Shown here piece after piece: positions 32,176-40,535 of a stretch of 64,000 nucleotides of DNA (position 1 is its first letter; each line of letters opens with the position of its first letter). The position numbers were made by a program, and so were the translations under genes. Below the pieces are notes generated by a model. That model worked only from the letters and a program-made list of their open reading frames with translations, ran no database searches and had not been told where the DNA came from. This stretch comes from CAYXGZ01 sp964464755 (GTDB lineage Bacteria; Planctomycetota; MHYJ01; JACPRB01), in the NCBI GenBank assembly GCA_964464755.1, contig CAYXGZ010000004.1:42778-106777 (forward strand), given 5' to 3'.

Positions 32176-35028
32176 CTAGGCGGCCGGAGCCGCGGGAGGG
32201 TCGCTCCGGCGCAGGCGCTTCCAGAGCTTGGCGGCGGCCCAGAGGATGAGGGCCCAGGGGCCGACCACGAGCAGGCCGATCAGGAAGATGCGGATGCTGA
32301 ATCCCGCGGCGCTGAAGACGTTCGCGAGGCCGTCGCGGATCTGCTTGCCGAAGCCCTCGTCGCTGGGGATGAGCAGCTCGGCGTTGGAGAGGGTCAGGTC
32401 GATCCGGGCGAAGGCGAGGTCGCCCTCGGGGGCGTTGTCGTTCTTCGTCACGGTGAGGACGCGGACGACGCCGGCGCCCTTGAGGCGCTCGACGACGGCG
32501 GTCGCGGCGGTGGCGGGGACCTCGAAGGCGAGCTTGCCGACGATCTTGCCGCTGCGGTCGCGGGCGACGTGGTCCTCGACGACGCGGCCCTTGGCCTCGG
32601 CGGCGGCGGTCTTGGCGTCGGCGACGGCCTTGTCGACGTCCTTCACCTCGACGGCGACCTCGTGCTGGGTGCGGGGCCCGAGGGACGCGGCCGCGTAGAT
32701 CTGCAGGGCGAAGGCGCGCTTGGCGTCGATCGCGGTGGCCTGGTCCTGGGCGCGGGTGGCGCTGCGGGACATGGTCCAGCCCGCGGCGCGGACGGCGGCC
32801 TCGACGGCGTCGGCGTCCTTGGAGAGCACCTCGAAGTGCAGCGTGGCGCTGACGTTCTTGCGGTCGTTCTCGTTGAGCTGGGCCTGGAGGAGGCGGCCCT
32901 TGAGCTCGGTCACGGCGTTCTTGAGGGCCTTGAAGGCCTCGGACACGTCGCCGGCGGCGAGGCTGACGGAGGCCGTCTCCCGGGCCTGGACGGCGCCGAG
33001 GCCGAAGAGCGTGACGTGGAAGCCGCGCTTGGTGCGGGTGACGTTGGCGGCGTCCGGGTTGATCGCGACGTCGTAGTCGAAGACCTCGCCCGTCGTCTTG
33101 AGCTCGAGGTTGAACGCGTCGGCGTCCTTCTCGGGGATCTCGAAGCGCAGCTCGCCGGTCGTGCGGTCGCCGGGCTGGCGGTTGAGGACGGAGGAGACCA
33201 TGCGGCCGCCCAGGCGCTCGACGCGCTGGGCGAGGACGCGGTAGACGTCCTCGATGCCCGCCGTCGCGAGGTGCATGCGGATCGTCTCGCGGGGCGCGAC
33301 GTTCACGAGGTTGTAGATCGAGAGGTTGAAGATCGAGTCGTTGCGCTTGACCTTGGCGTCGACGGGCCGGCCCTGGCCGCCGTCCACGTTCTGGAGGCGC
33401 TGGACGTCGAGGCCCGCGACGCGGGCGAGCTGGGCGAGGCGGTCGCGGAGGGCGACGGAGTTCTCGGGGGCGATCTCCGCGATGATGCGGCCGGCGAACT
33501 GGCCGGCCTGGTGCTTCTGCAGCGAGCTCGTCGTGACGCGGCCCTTGATCTCCGCGATCGCGGCGAGGACCTCCTTGTAGGTCTTCTCGACGTCGTCGGC
33601 CTCGAGGCTGGCCGTGACGGACTCCGTCTCGGTGACGCCCGCGGGGGTGCGGATGTCCTTCTCGTAGAGGGTGAGGTTGAGGGTGCTCATGGCGACCTGG
33701 GCGGCCCAGTAGCGGAGCTGGCCCTCGAAGACCTCGATCTTCTCGCGCCACTTCCCGAGCTCCTGCTCGGCGAGGAGGATGTCCTTGATCTCGCCCTTGC
33801 CGCTCTTGATGATCTCGATGAGCCGGGCCTCCATGGTGCGCGCGGCGCGGAGCTGGCTCTCCGTGTCCGTGTACTGCTTGGTGACGTCCTCGCTGGCGAT
33901 GCGCTGGCTCTTGAGGTCGCCGAGGGCGCGGAGCTTGAGGACGAGGGTCTCGAGGCGGTCGGGCGGGATGCGCACGGCGATGGTCCCGCGGACCTTGCCG
34001 TTGGGGAGGCGGTCGGAGTTGATGGTGCCGATGTAGCCGCCGTCCTCGATGACGATCTTCGTGATCTTGTCCACCGCGGAGTCGAACTGGTCGATCTCGA
34101 ACTCCATCTCGCCGGTGCGGATGATCTTGCGGTTCGGGTTGGCCTGGTCCTGGCGCTCCTGGTTGACCTTGCGGATGGCGTCGGCGACGGCGAGGACGGG
34201 GACCTTGGCGGCCTCGGCGCCCGCGGCGAGCTCCTTGAGGGCCTTCTTCTCGGCCTCGCCCGCGCCGGCGGCCTTGAAGTCGCCGGGGCGGAAGTAGCCG
34301 GGCTCGGCGACGCGGGCGGGGGCGTCGTCGCGGTAGGACTCGGCGGGCCCGGAGGGCTTCGCGGCGGGGGCCGGAGCGGCCGGGTCGGCGGACGGCGGCT
34401 CCATGGAGGCGATTCCGGCCTTGCGCCTGCCGCCGTAGCGGCCCTCGGCCTCGCGGGTCGCGCCGCCGAGGCCCATCATGGAGTCGCCCTTCGACTTGGA
34501 GTACTGCTCGACCTCCTCGGAGTACTTGTTGTTGGCTCGCAGGGCCAGTTCGGCGGCGTCCTTCGGCATCGCCTGCTGGGCGTCCTCGCTGCGGTCGATC
34601 TCGCGACCCAGTTGGGTAGCGGAGTTTGCCCTGGCCTCACTGAGAACGGCCCCTCTGCTCATCTGCAAGCTGTCGTTCGCCGAGTCGATGTCCTGCGACC
34701 GCTCCACGGCGTAGCCGACCCCGCCGAGCAACAGCACGGCCGCGGCGGCCTGGAGCACGCGAAGCTGGGGGATCGGCGCGCGCCGGACCTCCGGCGCCAG
34801 GCGGATCGCCCGGATGACGCGGTCCTCGAGGCCCGGCCTCGGCCGGTCGTTCTCGAAGAGCTTCGCGAGCTTCTCCTCGGTCTGCTGGGCGTCCTTCAGC
34901 TCCTCGAGGCACTTGCCGCAGGCGGACACGTGCGACTCGAAGCGGGCGCGCTCCTCGTCCTCGAGGCCGCCGGCGAGGTAGGCGGCGAGGTTGGCGTTCA
35001 CCCAGAAATGCTCGTTGATCTCGGTCAC
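32176..35028 (-). CDS. Zinc anti-sigma factor fused to DUF4349-like repeats
   Basis: 950 residues from GTG 35028 (GTGA overlap with the sigma gene). N-terminus: zinc anti-sigma domain with H-x3-C-x2-C (HVSACGKCLEEL), then one membrane helix near 95-112. After a low-complexity stretch, residues about 300-500 are DUF4349 (KIIRTGEMEFEIDQFDSAV, GTIAVRIPPDRLETLVLKL, EDVTKQYTDTESQLRAART, ELGKWREKIEVFEGQLRYW). Four more units of similar beta-alpha-beta style follow, each opening with a V-x-A/L strand and an AEIKGRV/ TELKGRL-type helix. A C-terminal membrane helix (FLIGLLVVGPWALILWAAA) closes it. Predicted to hold the sigma factor and sense envelope state. Confidence 0.8.
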   Translation of the reverse strand: MTEINEHFWVNANLAAYLAGGLEDEERARFESHVSACGKCLEELKDAQQTEEKLAKLFENDRPRPGLEDRVIRAIRLAPEVRRAPIPQLRVLQAAAAVLLLGGVGYAVERSQDIDSANDSLQMSRGAVLSEARANSATQLGREIDRSEDAQQAMPKDAAELALRANNKYSEEVEQYSKSKGDSMMGLGGATREAEGRYGGRRKAGIASMEPPSADPAAPAPAAKPSGPAESYRDDAPARVAEPGYFRPGDFKAAGAGEAEKKALKELAAGAEAAKVPVLAVADAIRKVNQERQDQANPNRKIIRTGEMEFEIDQFDSAVDKITKIVIEDGGYIGTINSDRLPNGKVRGTIAVRIPPDRLETLVLKLRALGDLKSQRIASEDVTKQYTDTESQLRAARTMEARLIEIIKSGKGEIKDILLAEQELGKWREKIEVFEGQLRYWAAQVAMSTLNLTLYEKDIRTPAGVTETESVTASLEADDVEKTYKEVLAAIAEIKGRVTTSSLQKHQAGQFAGRIIAEIAPENSVALRDRLAQLARVAGLDVQRLQNVDGGQGRPVDAKVKRNDSIFNLSIYNLVNVAPRETIRMHLATAGIEDVYRVLAQRVERLGGRMVSSVLNRQPGDRTTGELRFEIPEKDADAFNLELKTTGEVFDYDVAINPDAANVTRTKRGFHVTLFGLGAVQARETASVSLAAGDVSEAFKALKNAVTELKGRLLQAQLNENDRKNVSATLHFEVLSKDADAVEAAVRAAGWTMSRSATRAQDQATAIDAKRAFALQIYAAASLGPRTQHEVAVEVKDVDKAVADAKTAAAEAKGRVVEDHVARDRSGKIVGKLAFEVPATAATAVVERLKGAGVVRVLTVTKNDNAPEGDLAFARIDLTLSNAELLIPSDEGFGKQIRDGLANVFSAAGFSIRIFLIGLLVVGPWALILWAAAKLWKRLRRSDPPAAPAA

Positions 35029-35603
35029 GGCGTGCCTCCGAGGGCTGCGACGCCCAGCGCGCGCTTCGTCTCGGCCCGCAACAGCTGCAGGCCGCGGTTC
35101 AGCAGTCCGCGGAGGGAGCCGGGGGAGATCCCCAGTTGGTCGGCGATGGTCGCGTGGTCGGCGCCGCCGAGGTAGCGCAGGGTCAGGGGGCCCCGGTACT
35201 CCTCGGGCAGCGAGCGCAGGATGGACAGCACGGCGGAGCGGGCCTCGCCCTGCTCCAGGCCGGAGTCGGGCGCCTCGCCCGCGGCGACGCCCTCGAGGGC
35301 GGCCTCGGGGGAGCGAGGCGGCGCGGCGCGGCGCTGCCGGCCCGCGCGGCGGAAGTGGTCGATGCACACGGACTGGGTCACGGCGCAGAGCCAGGCGCGG
35401 AAGCCCTGGGGCTCGGCGAGCTGGCGGATCGACTTCCAGGCCTGGAGGTAGGCCTCCTGGACCAGGTCCTCGGCGCCCGCGGGGTCGCCCGTCTCCAGGC
35501 AGACCCGCGCGAACACGAGGCGGGTCGTCCGCCTCACGAGCTCCTCGAAGGCGGCCCGGTCGCCCGTCCTCGCCTTCGCCGCCAGCACCGCGTCGTCGTT
35601 CAT
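35025..35603 (-). CDS. ECF RNA polymerase sigma factor
   Basis: 192 residues. Region 2: AAFEELVRRTTRLVFARV and AEDLVQEAYLQAWKSIRQL; region 4: LRSLPEEYRGPLTLRYLGGADHATIADQLGISPGSLRGLLNRGLQLL. I chose ATG 35603 because GGAG lies six bases upstream and the likely promoter (CATAAT read on the minus strand near 35669) lies between it and the longer frame start at 35690. Its stop overlaps the anti-sigma gene start, the standard sigma/anti-sigma layout. Divergent from the DHH gene. Confidence 0.88.
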   Translation of the reverse strand: MNDDAVLAAKARTGDRAAFEELVRRTTRLVFARVCLETGDPAGAEDLVQEAYLQAWKSIRQLAEPQGFRAWLCAVTQSVCIDHFRRAGRQRRAAPPRSPEAALEGVAAGEAPDSGLEQGEARSAVLSILRSLPEEYRGPLTLRYLGGADHATIADQLGISPGSLRGLLNRGLQLLRAETKRALGVAALGGTP

Positions 35604-35691
35604 GGCTTGCTCCATCCTGTGCAGACGTCGTTTCGACGCGGGCGGCACGGGAAACTGCGGATTTTTATTATGGTCTTTCCGCGGGTCCAAT

Positions 35692-35697
35692 TAGAAT
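35692..35697 (+). promoter_or_regulatory. -10 box TAGAAT for the DHH gene
   Basis: TAGAAT lies 23 bases before the ATG at 35721. A T-rich segment (TTTTTATTATGG, 35662-35673) covers the -35 zone and also provides the -10 region of the divergent sigma gene. Confidence 0.5.
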
Positions 35698-35720
35698 CCG
35701 CCGGTACCCAGGAGACCCCC

Positions 35721-36704
35721 ATGCGCATCCTGACCCGCGGCGACCTCGACGGCCTCACGAGCAGCGTCCTCCTGACGCTCGTGGAGAAGATCACCGAGAT
35801 CCGCTTCGCCCACCCGAAGGACGTCCAGGACGGCAAGGTCCCGGTCACGGGCGAGGACATCGTCGTCAACCTGCCGTTCGTGCCGGGCTGCGGCATGTGG
35901 TTCGACCACCACGTCAGCGAGGAGCGCAAGCTGACGGACATCGGGGAGTTCCGGGGCTCCTTCCAGGTCGCGCCCAGCGCGGCCCGCGTCGTCGCCAACT
36001 ACTACAAGCACCCCGAGTTCGGGCGCTTCGAGACCCTGCTCGAGGCGACGGACCGCGTGGACGCCGCGACGCTGACGCCCGAGGACGTCGCCAGCCCCAA
36101 GGGCTGGATCCTCCTGGCCTACACGCTCGACCCGCGCACGGGCCTGGGCCCGGACTTCCAGAAGTACTTCCGCTGGCTCGTGGAGTACGTCAAGGAGGTC
36201 CCGGTCGAGAAGATCCTGAAGCACCCCGAGGTGAAGAAGCGCGCGGACCGGGTGCTGACGGAGCAGGAGGGCTTCAAGAGCTTCCTGCGCAAGCACACGA
36301 CGCTCGACGGGAACATCATCGTGACGGACCTGCGCGGGGCGAAGGACGTGCCGGTCGGCAACCGCTTCCTGGTCTACACGCTCTTCCCGAAGGGCAACGT
36401 CGAGATGCGGATCTTCCGCGGCCACGAGGGCAAGACGGTCGTGGCGGCGGGGCACAGCATCTTCAACCGCACCTGCCCGGTGAACATCGGCAAGCTGCTG
36501 GGCTCGTACGGCGGCGGCGGCCACCAGGGCGCGGGCACCTGCCAGCTCGACCCGTCGACGGCGGAGCGGCAGCTCGGCGAGATCAAGGCGGCGCTGAAGG
36601 TCGGCTCCGTGCAGCCGAAGGCGAAGGTCGCGGCGAAGAAGAAGGCGCCCAAGGCGAAGAAGAAGGCCGCGCCGAAGCGCAAGCCGGCGAAGTCCCGGCG
36701 TTAG
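35721..36704 (+). CDS. DHH-family phosphoesterase with histone H1-like tail
   Basis: 327 residues. N-terminal DHH domain with TRGDLDGLTSSVLL (the D-x-D metal site) and MWFDHHVSEE (the DHH motif). The C-terminal DHHA1-like part has GSYGGGGHQGAGTCQLD, the GGGHxxAAG substrate motif in variant form. The family cleaves phosphodiesters or nucleotides such as pAp, short RNAs or cyclic dinucleotides; which one applies cannot be told. The last 28 residues are almost only Lys, Ala, Pro and Arg (AAKKKAPKAKKKAAPKRKPA), like histone H1 tails, suggesting nucleic-acid binding. GGAG lies six bases before the ATG. The stop overlaps the convergent dipeptidase gene. Confidence 0.85.
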   Translation: MRILTRGDLDGLTSSVLLTLVEKITEIRFAHPKDVQDGKVPVTGEDIVVNLPFVPGCGMWFDHHVSEERKLTDIGEFRGSFQVAPSAARVVANYYKHPEFGRFETLLEATDRVDAATLTPEDVASPKGWILLAYTLDPRTGLGPDFQKYFRWLVEYVKEVPVEKILKHPEVKKRADRVLTEQEGFKSFLRKHTTLDGNIIVTDLRGAKDVPVGNRFLVYTLFPKGNVEMRIFRGHEGKTVVAAGHSIFNRTCPVNIGKLLGSYGGGGHQGAGTCQLDPSTAERQLGEIKAALKVGSVQPKAKVAAKKKAPKAKKKAAPKRKPAKSRR

Positions 36705-37822
36705 TCGTTCGCCTCGAGCACGCGCAGGAAGTTCCCGCCGAGGATCTTCACCAGGTCCCGGGCGGTGTAGCCCCGCCGCAGCAGCGCCTCCGTGATCCGC
36801 GGGAGGTCCTGCGCCCCGTCGATCCCCTCCGGAAGGCTGGAGACCCCGTCGAAGTCCGCCCCGAGGCCGACGTGGTCGACGCCGGCGACGCGGCAGGCGT
36901 GGTCGACGTGGTCGATCGCCTCCTCGAAGGCGGGGCGGGGGAGGCGGCTCTCGGGGTCGTCGTGCACGGTCGAGTTCTTCCTCGGCTTGAAGGTCGGCAG
37001 GGCCTCGGCGGCCTTCTTGAAGGTGGGCGAGAGGAAGCGGCTGTAGAAGTTGATGCCGACGACGCCGCCGTTGCGGGCGATCCCGCGGAGCTGGTCGTCC
37101 CAGAGGTTGCGGCGGTGGTCGCAGATGGCGCGGCAGGACGAGTGGGAGGCGATGACGGGCTTGCGGGTGGTCTCGAGCGCCGCCCAGAAGGTCTTCTCGT
37201 GGACGTGGGAGAGGTCGACGAGGATGCCGGTGCGGTTCATCTCGCGGACGACCTCGCGGCCGAACTTCGTGAGGCCGCCGTGCTTGGGGGCTTGCGCGGC
37301 GGCGTCGGCCCAGTCGGTGGACTGGTTCCAGGTGAGGGTCATGTAGCGGATGCCGAGGGAGGCGTAGACGCGGAGGACGGCGAGGTCGTTGCGGATGGCG
37401 TGGCCGCCCTCGATGCAGGCGATGCCGGCGGGGCGGCGGGCGCGGGCGGCGCGGCGGACGTCGGCGGCGCTGCGGCAGACCTCGAGGCCCTTCACGCGGC
37501 GGAGGGCGTCGAGCATCTGGAGGGTGCGCTGGACCTCGACGCCGGCGGCGACGTGCTTGGGCTCGATCCAGAAGGCGAAGAACTGGGCGTCGAGGCCTCC
37601 GGCGCGCATGCGGGGGACGTCGATGTGGCCCTTGGTGCGCTTCGAGAGGTCCTCGCCGCGGTCGACGGCGCGGCCGATGGTGTCGCAGTGGCCGTCCACG
37701 AGGATGGCGCGGTCGTGGATCTCGCGGGCGCGGCGGGAGAGGTCGCGGAGCACCATGGGGGAGATCCTAGCGGCGGCGGCGTCGGCGCGCCGCAGGCGGC
37801 GGATCTCGGGGGCCGGGGACAT
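36701..37822 (-). CDS. M19 membrane dipeptidase family protein
   Basis: 373 residues. Renal-dipeptidase fold with the metal site residues in VDGHCDT, the bridging Glu in CIEGGHAI, His residues in DLSHVHEKTF and VIASHSSC, and the late Asp in HVGLGADFDGV. M19 enzymes cleave dipeptides or related amides with two zinc ions. No signal peptide is visible, so it is probably cytoplasmic here. ATG 37822 is supported by TATCAT seven bases upstream in a block shared with 50345-50417; ATG 37756 with AGGAT upstream is the alternative. The stop overlaps the DHH gene by four bases. Confidence 0.88.
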   Translation of the reverse strand: MSPAPEIRRLRRADAAAARISPMVLRDLSRRAREIHDRAILVDGHCDTIGRAVDRGEDLSKRTKGHIDVPRMRAGGLDAQFFAFWIEPKHVAAGVEVQRTLQMLDALRRVKGLEVCRSAADVRRAARARRPAGIACIEGGHAIRNDLAVLRVYASLGIRYMTLTWNQSTDWADAAAQAPKHGGLTKFGREVVREMNRTGILVDLSHVHEKTFWAALETTRKPVIASHSSCRAICDHRRNLWDDQLRGIARNGGVVGINFYSRFLSPTFKKAAEALPTFKPRKNSTVHDDPESRLPRPAFEEAIDHVDHACRVAGVDHVGLGADFDGVSSLPEGIDGAQDLPRITEALLRRGYTARDLVKILGGNFLRVLEAND

Positions 37823-37829
37823 CGGCCCG

Positions 37830-37835
37830 ATGATA
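37830..37835 (-). promoter_or_regulatory. -10 box TATCAT, leaderless geometry
   Basis: Ends seven bases before the ATG at 37822. Position, spacing and flanks match the TATTAT box at 50364-50369. Confidence 0.5.
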
Positions 37836-37836
37836 G

Positions 37837-37885
37837 CTAACCCAGGGGTTCGCCGGCGCGGATCTTGGAGCGCGTCGGGCGCCTA
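37837..37885 (-). pseudogene. 3'-end remnant of a universal stress protein gene
   Basis: On the minus strand this stretch reads RPTRSKIRAGEPLG and a TAG stop, exactly the C-terminus of the stress protein encoded at 50371-51213. 40 of 46 bases are identical, and the likeness continues through the following promoter and start codon. It directly follows the stop of the lipoprotein gene at 37886. Confidence 0.7.
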
Positions 37886-38242
37886 TCAATAGCCGGTGAT
37901 CCGGACCCGATCGCGCACGCCGTGAACCCGGCTCGAGTCGAGGTCAATGTCGAGGGTGCCCCGAAACCCCGGGCCGAAATAGCATCCGACCGTCAATCGC
38001 TGCGGAGTCCCCTGCGCATCGCGGAAACTCAGTTCGGCGTGCGAATCCCCGGTTGGACGAGCGATCGCAGTTCGAGTGGATCCCGGGGGCAGATCCCCCA
38101 GCGGGTAGTCGCGTCCGGTCACGTGAAGGACGGCCCCGTGAAGGGTTTCGCTCCCGACATTGCGCACCGTGATGGCTACTCCGCCGGGACCGCAAGAGAC
38201 GGCGACGAGGCAAGCTAGCCCGAGCAGGATGCGCAATCTCAC
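37886..38242 (-). CDS. Small lipoprotein
   Basis: 118 residues from GTG 38242, inside a GTGA overlap with the upstream gene. Lipoprotein signal LLGLACLVAVSCGPGG. The mature part is a small beta-sandwich-like domain (GGVAITVRNVGSETLHGAVL, YPLGDLPPGSTRTAIA) of a kind found in envelope proteins; no catalytic residues. Translationally coupled to the preceding regulatory-domain/HEAT protein. Confidence 0.65.
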   Translation of the reverse strand: MRLRILLGLACLVAVSCGPGGVAITVRNVGSETLHGAVLHVTGRDYPLGDLPPGSTRTAIARPTGDSHAELSFRDAQGTPQRLTVGCYFGPGFRGTLDIDLDSSRVHGVRDRVRITGY

Positions 38243-40278
38243 TTCCGTTGCTCCGGAAGCTGGGACCGGTTGGCCTCCAGCCACGCCAACCAGGCCTTCG
38301 CCGAGTGGAGACCCGTCGCTCCGGTGAGCACTTGAAGGGCCCCCATCAACTCACGGTCCGTGGTGGGATCTTCGCCGAACCGGAGAATGATCCCCTCGAT
38401 GGCGTCCTTCCGGCCCAATTGGGCCAGGGCGCGCGCGGCTTGGATGAGCGGCATGTCCGTACTGCGAAGCGACCGATAGAACGGCTCCGGATCCACCGGC
38501 CGCCCGCCTTCGATCAACGCCAGCCCGGCCTCCAGTCGAACCCGCTCAGAGGTATCGCCCTCGAAGATCTTCCCCAGGGCGGCCGTCTCGTCGTCGTTCA
38601 GACTCCCGCCTTGCTTGAGCAGCCACTTGAGCCCCATGATCGCGTAGTCCCGGATTCCGATGTCGGAATGCACCATGGCCCGGACCAGGTACGGCCTGGC
38701 CAATTCCGACTTCATGTAGGCAATCGCCGAGATCGCCCAGAAGCCGACGTTCGAGTCCGGGTGCCGTAGCGCCGCCTCGAAGACGGGAAGGAGGTCCGGC
38801 CTTGGACCGATCGACCCGCCGTCCTTCAGGAATTCGTCCCGAAGCTGGGCCATGAGCTCGACGGCCGCTGGGCCGGGCGATCCCTTGAGCCATTCGATCC
38901 AGCGCCGATTCCGTTCCTCTACGCCCATGGGTGGCGCCGGGGCGGGCGCGAGCGAGCTCTCTGCCCTGGGCCCCTCTTCCAAGGGCGACGTGGGCGTGAA
39001 GACGACCTCGGCGATCCGATCCACCGCGACCCAAGCCTCCATGTGGCGGGCCACGCGGGTCTCCTCGTTCATGTGGAAGAGCCGCAGCATGACCTTGCCG
39101 TCGACCGGCAAGCAGGCATCGACATCAAAACGGCCCTCCGCGTCAGTTCGGGTCATGAACCGGCTGATCAGGAGTCCACCGGGGACTTCAAGGTCCTTGA
39201 GAGACCCCTCCAGTTGAGCCTGGGGTCGGTGAGCTACCATCAGGCCCTCCAGGGGATGGCCCTGAGCATCCACCACGCGGCCGACGATCTTGAATCGCGG
39301 ATCCAGGCGGACTTGCAGTTCGGATTCGTAGGACTCGATCCTCAGCAGGGCCGCACTGCCGTTGTCGGCCTGGGCCATGACGTAGCGCGGAGCCGGGGCC
39401 AGGCCGCTCGCTTCGAAGTGACCCTGGGCGTCGCTCTGCAGCAACACCGGGACCGATCCGTCCGTCGGATGGATTACCCGGAGGGGAACCCAGGGCGCGA
39501 CCGTCCCATCAGGGTGCGTGATCCGTCCCCGGAGCGTGGCGCCTTCAACCAGGGTGAGTTCCAGGGGATTCTCGAAGCCCAGCACGTCGATTTCGCGGGA
39601 GACCCGAATCAGGCCGGGGCTCTCGACGCTGACGATTACCTTTCCGATTGGCGCCACCCAGGTCTTGAAGGCCCCCGCCTCGTCTGTCGTGGCGGGATAG
39701 TCGAGCGGAACGGAGCATTGGCTCCAGCCTCTCTGGTCGAGGTCGGGCCCGTCCCAGTGCTGCTCCAGCTGGATTCGGACTCCAGGGAGGGCTCGCCCCG
39801 CCCCGTCGCGCACCACGCCGTGGAACGGTCTCCCGCGCTTGAGCATAAGTTCGACGTCGAGCACCTCGCCCTCAGCGAGCTTCGGACACCCCGCTCTCGT
39901 GATCGGCCAGGCGCCGATGGTGCCATCCCATTCTGGGTTCCAGTGGCCCCTGGCAATGTCATCAGCAGCGAACGACTCACCCTTCATCCAGAGCCCAATG
40001 CAAGTCGTCGCGAGCAGGCGGAGGCAGCCGTCCTTGTGCACGTCGAGCAGGTAACGGCCTGGCTTCAAGCCTTCGATACGAAAGGACCCGTTCGCCTCGG
40101 TTTCGAAGACCGGGACCCAGGAATAAGGGATCTGAGTTCCCTGGACCGGGTTGACCGGCCGGATCTCGACCCGGGCGCCGGCGACGAGGTCCCAGTCCTC
40201 CGGGCAGAGCACCCTCCCCGTGATAACCCCGGTGCCGAGCAGGAAGGGGGGCAGGGGAATCGGGTCGATTCGTGGCAT
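38239..40278 (-). CDS. Carboxypeptidase-regulatory-like protein with C-terminal HEAT repeats
   Basis: 679 residues, no evident signal peptide. Four or five carboxypeptidase-regulatory-like units in the first 420 residues: GVITGRVLCPEDWDLVAGARVEI, FHGVVRDGAGRALPGVRI, LRGRITHPDGTVAPWVPL, IVGRVVDAQGHPLEGLMV. After a Pro-rich linker, residues about 470-670 form HEAT-like repeats (HPDSNVGFWAISAIAYM, HSDIGIRDYAIMGLKWLL, AARALAQLGRKDAIEGII). A binding or scaffold protein of unknown partner. Shares the first domain type with the gene at 3597. Followed without gap by the lipoprotein gene. Confidence 0.75.
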   Translation of the reverse strand: MPRIDPIPLPPFLLGTGVITGRVLCPEDWDLVAGARVEIRPVNPVQGTQIPYSWVPVFETEANGSFRIEGLKPGRYLLDVHKDGCLRLLATTCIGLWMKGESFAADDIARGHWNPEWDGTIGAWPITRAGCPKLAEGEVLDVELMLKRGRPFHGVVRDGAGRALPGVRIQLEQHWDGPDLDQRGWSQCSVPLDYPATTDEAGAFKTWVAPIGKVIVSVESPGLIRVSREIDVLGFENPLELTLVEGATLRGRITHPDGTVAPWVPLRVIHPTDGSVPVLLQSDAQGHFEASGLAPAPRYVMAQADNGSAALLRIESYESELQVRLDPRFKIVGRVVDAQGHPLEGLMVAHRPQAQLEGSLKDLEVPGGLLISRFMTRTDAEGRFDVDACLPVDGKVMLRLFHMNEETRVARHMEAWVAVDRIAEVVFTPTSPLEEGPRAESSLAPAPAPPMGVEERNRRWIEWLKGSPGPAAVELMAQLRDEFLKDGGSIGPRPDLLPVFEAALRHPDSNVGFWAISAIAYMKSELARPYLVRAMVHSDIGIRDYAIMGLKWLLKQGGSLNDDETAALGKIFEGDTSERVRLEAGLALIEGGRPVDPEPFYRSLRSTDMPLIQAARALAQLGRKDAIEGIILRFGEDPTTDRELMGALQVLTGATGLHSAKAWLAWLEANRSQLPEQRK

Positions 40279-40300
40279 GCAGTCCTGTCCTTGGCGGCCG

Positions 40301-40522
40301 TTACCCGTTCGCCTCGCGGTCCACGTGCAACCTCCACGTGCAGACCAGCGCGGCGGAGACCGCGATCAGGGCGCCGAGGACGAGGCGCGTCCAAGGGTGC
40401 TGGCCGATCCACCCTTCGGGCTGCAGTCCATCCGCGAGCAGGAAGATGCTCGCGAGTCCCAGGATCCCTCCGACAACTCGTTGCGACAGGGTTCTCGGTT
40501 TCCGGTTCGTGGCTTCCGTCAT
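40301..40522 (-). CDS. Small two-helix membrane protein
   Basis: 73 residues with two hydrophobic helices (VVGGILGLASIFLLADGL and LVLGALIAVSAALVCTWRL) joined by a short loop. Lies 13 bases after the CPBP protease gene on the same strand and 22 bases before the next. Start is ATG 40522; a GTG two codons earlier is possible. No family recognised. Confidence 0.6.
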   Translation of the reverse strand: MTEATNRKPRTLSQRVVGGILGLASIFLLADGLQPEGWIGQHPWTRLVLGALIAVSAALVCTWRLHVDREANG

Positions 40523-40535
40523 GGTCACCTCGTGA

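Noticed and set aside
37754..37756. ATG 37756 as dipeptidase start
   Set aside because: It has a weak AGGAT upstream, but ATG 37822 sits exactly in register with the sigma gene start in the duplicated promoter block.
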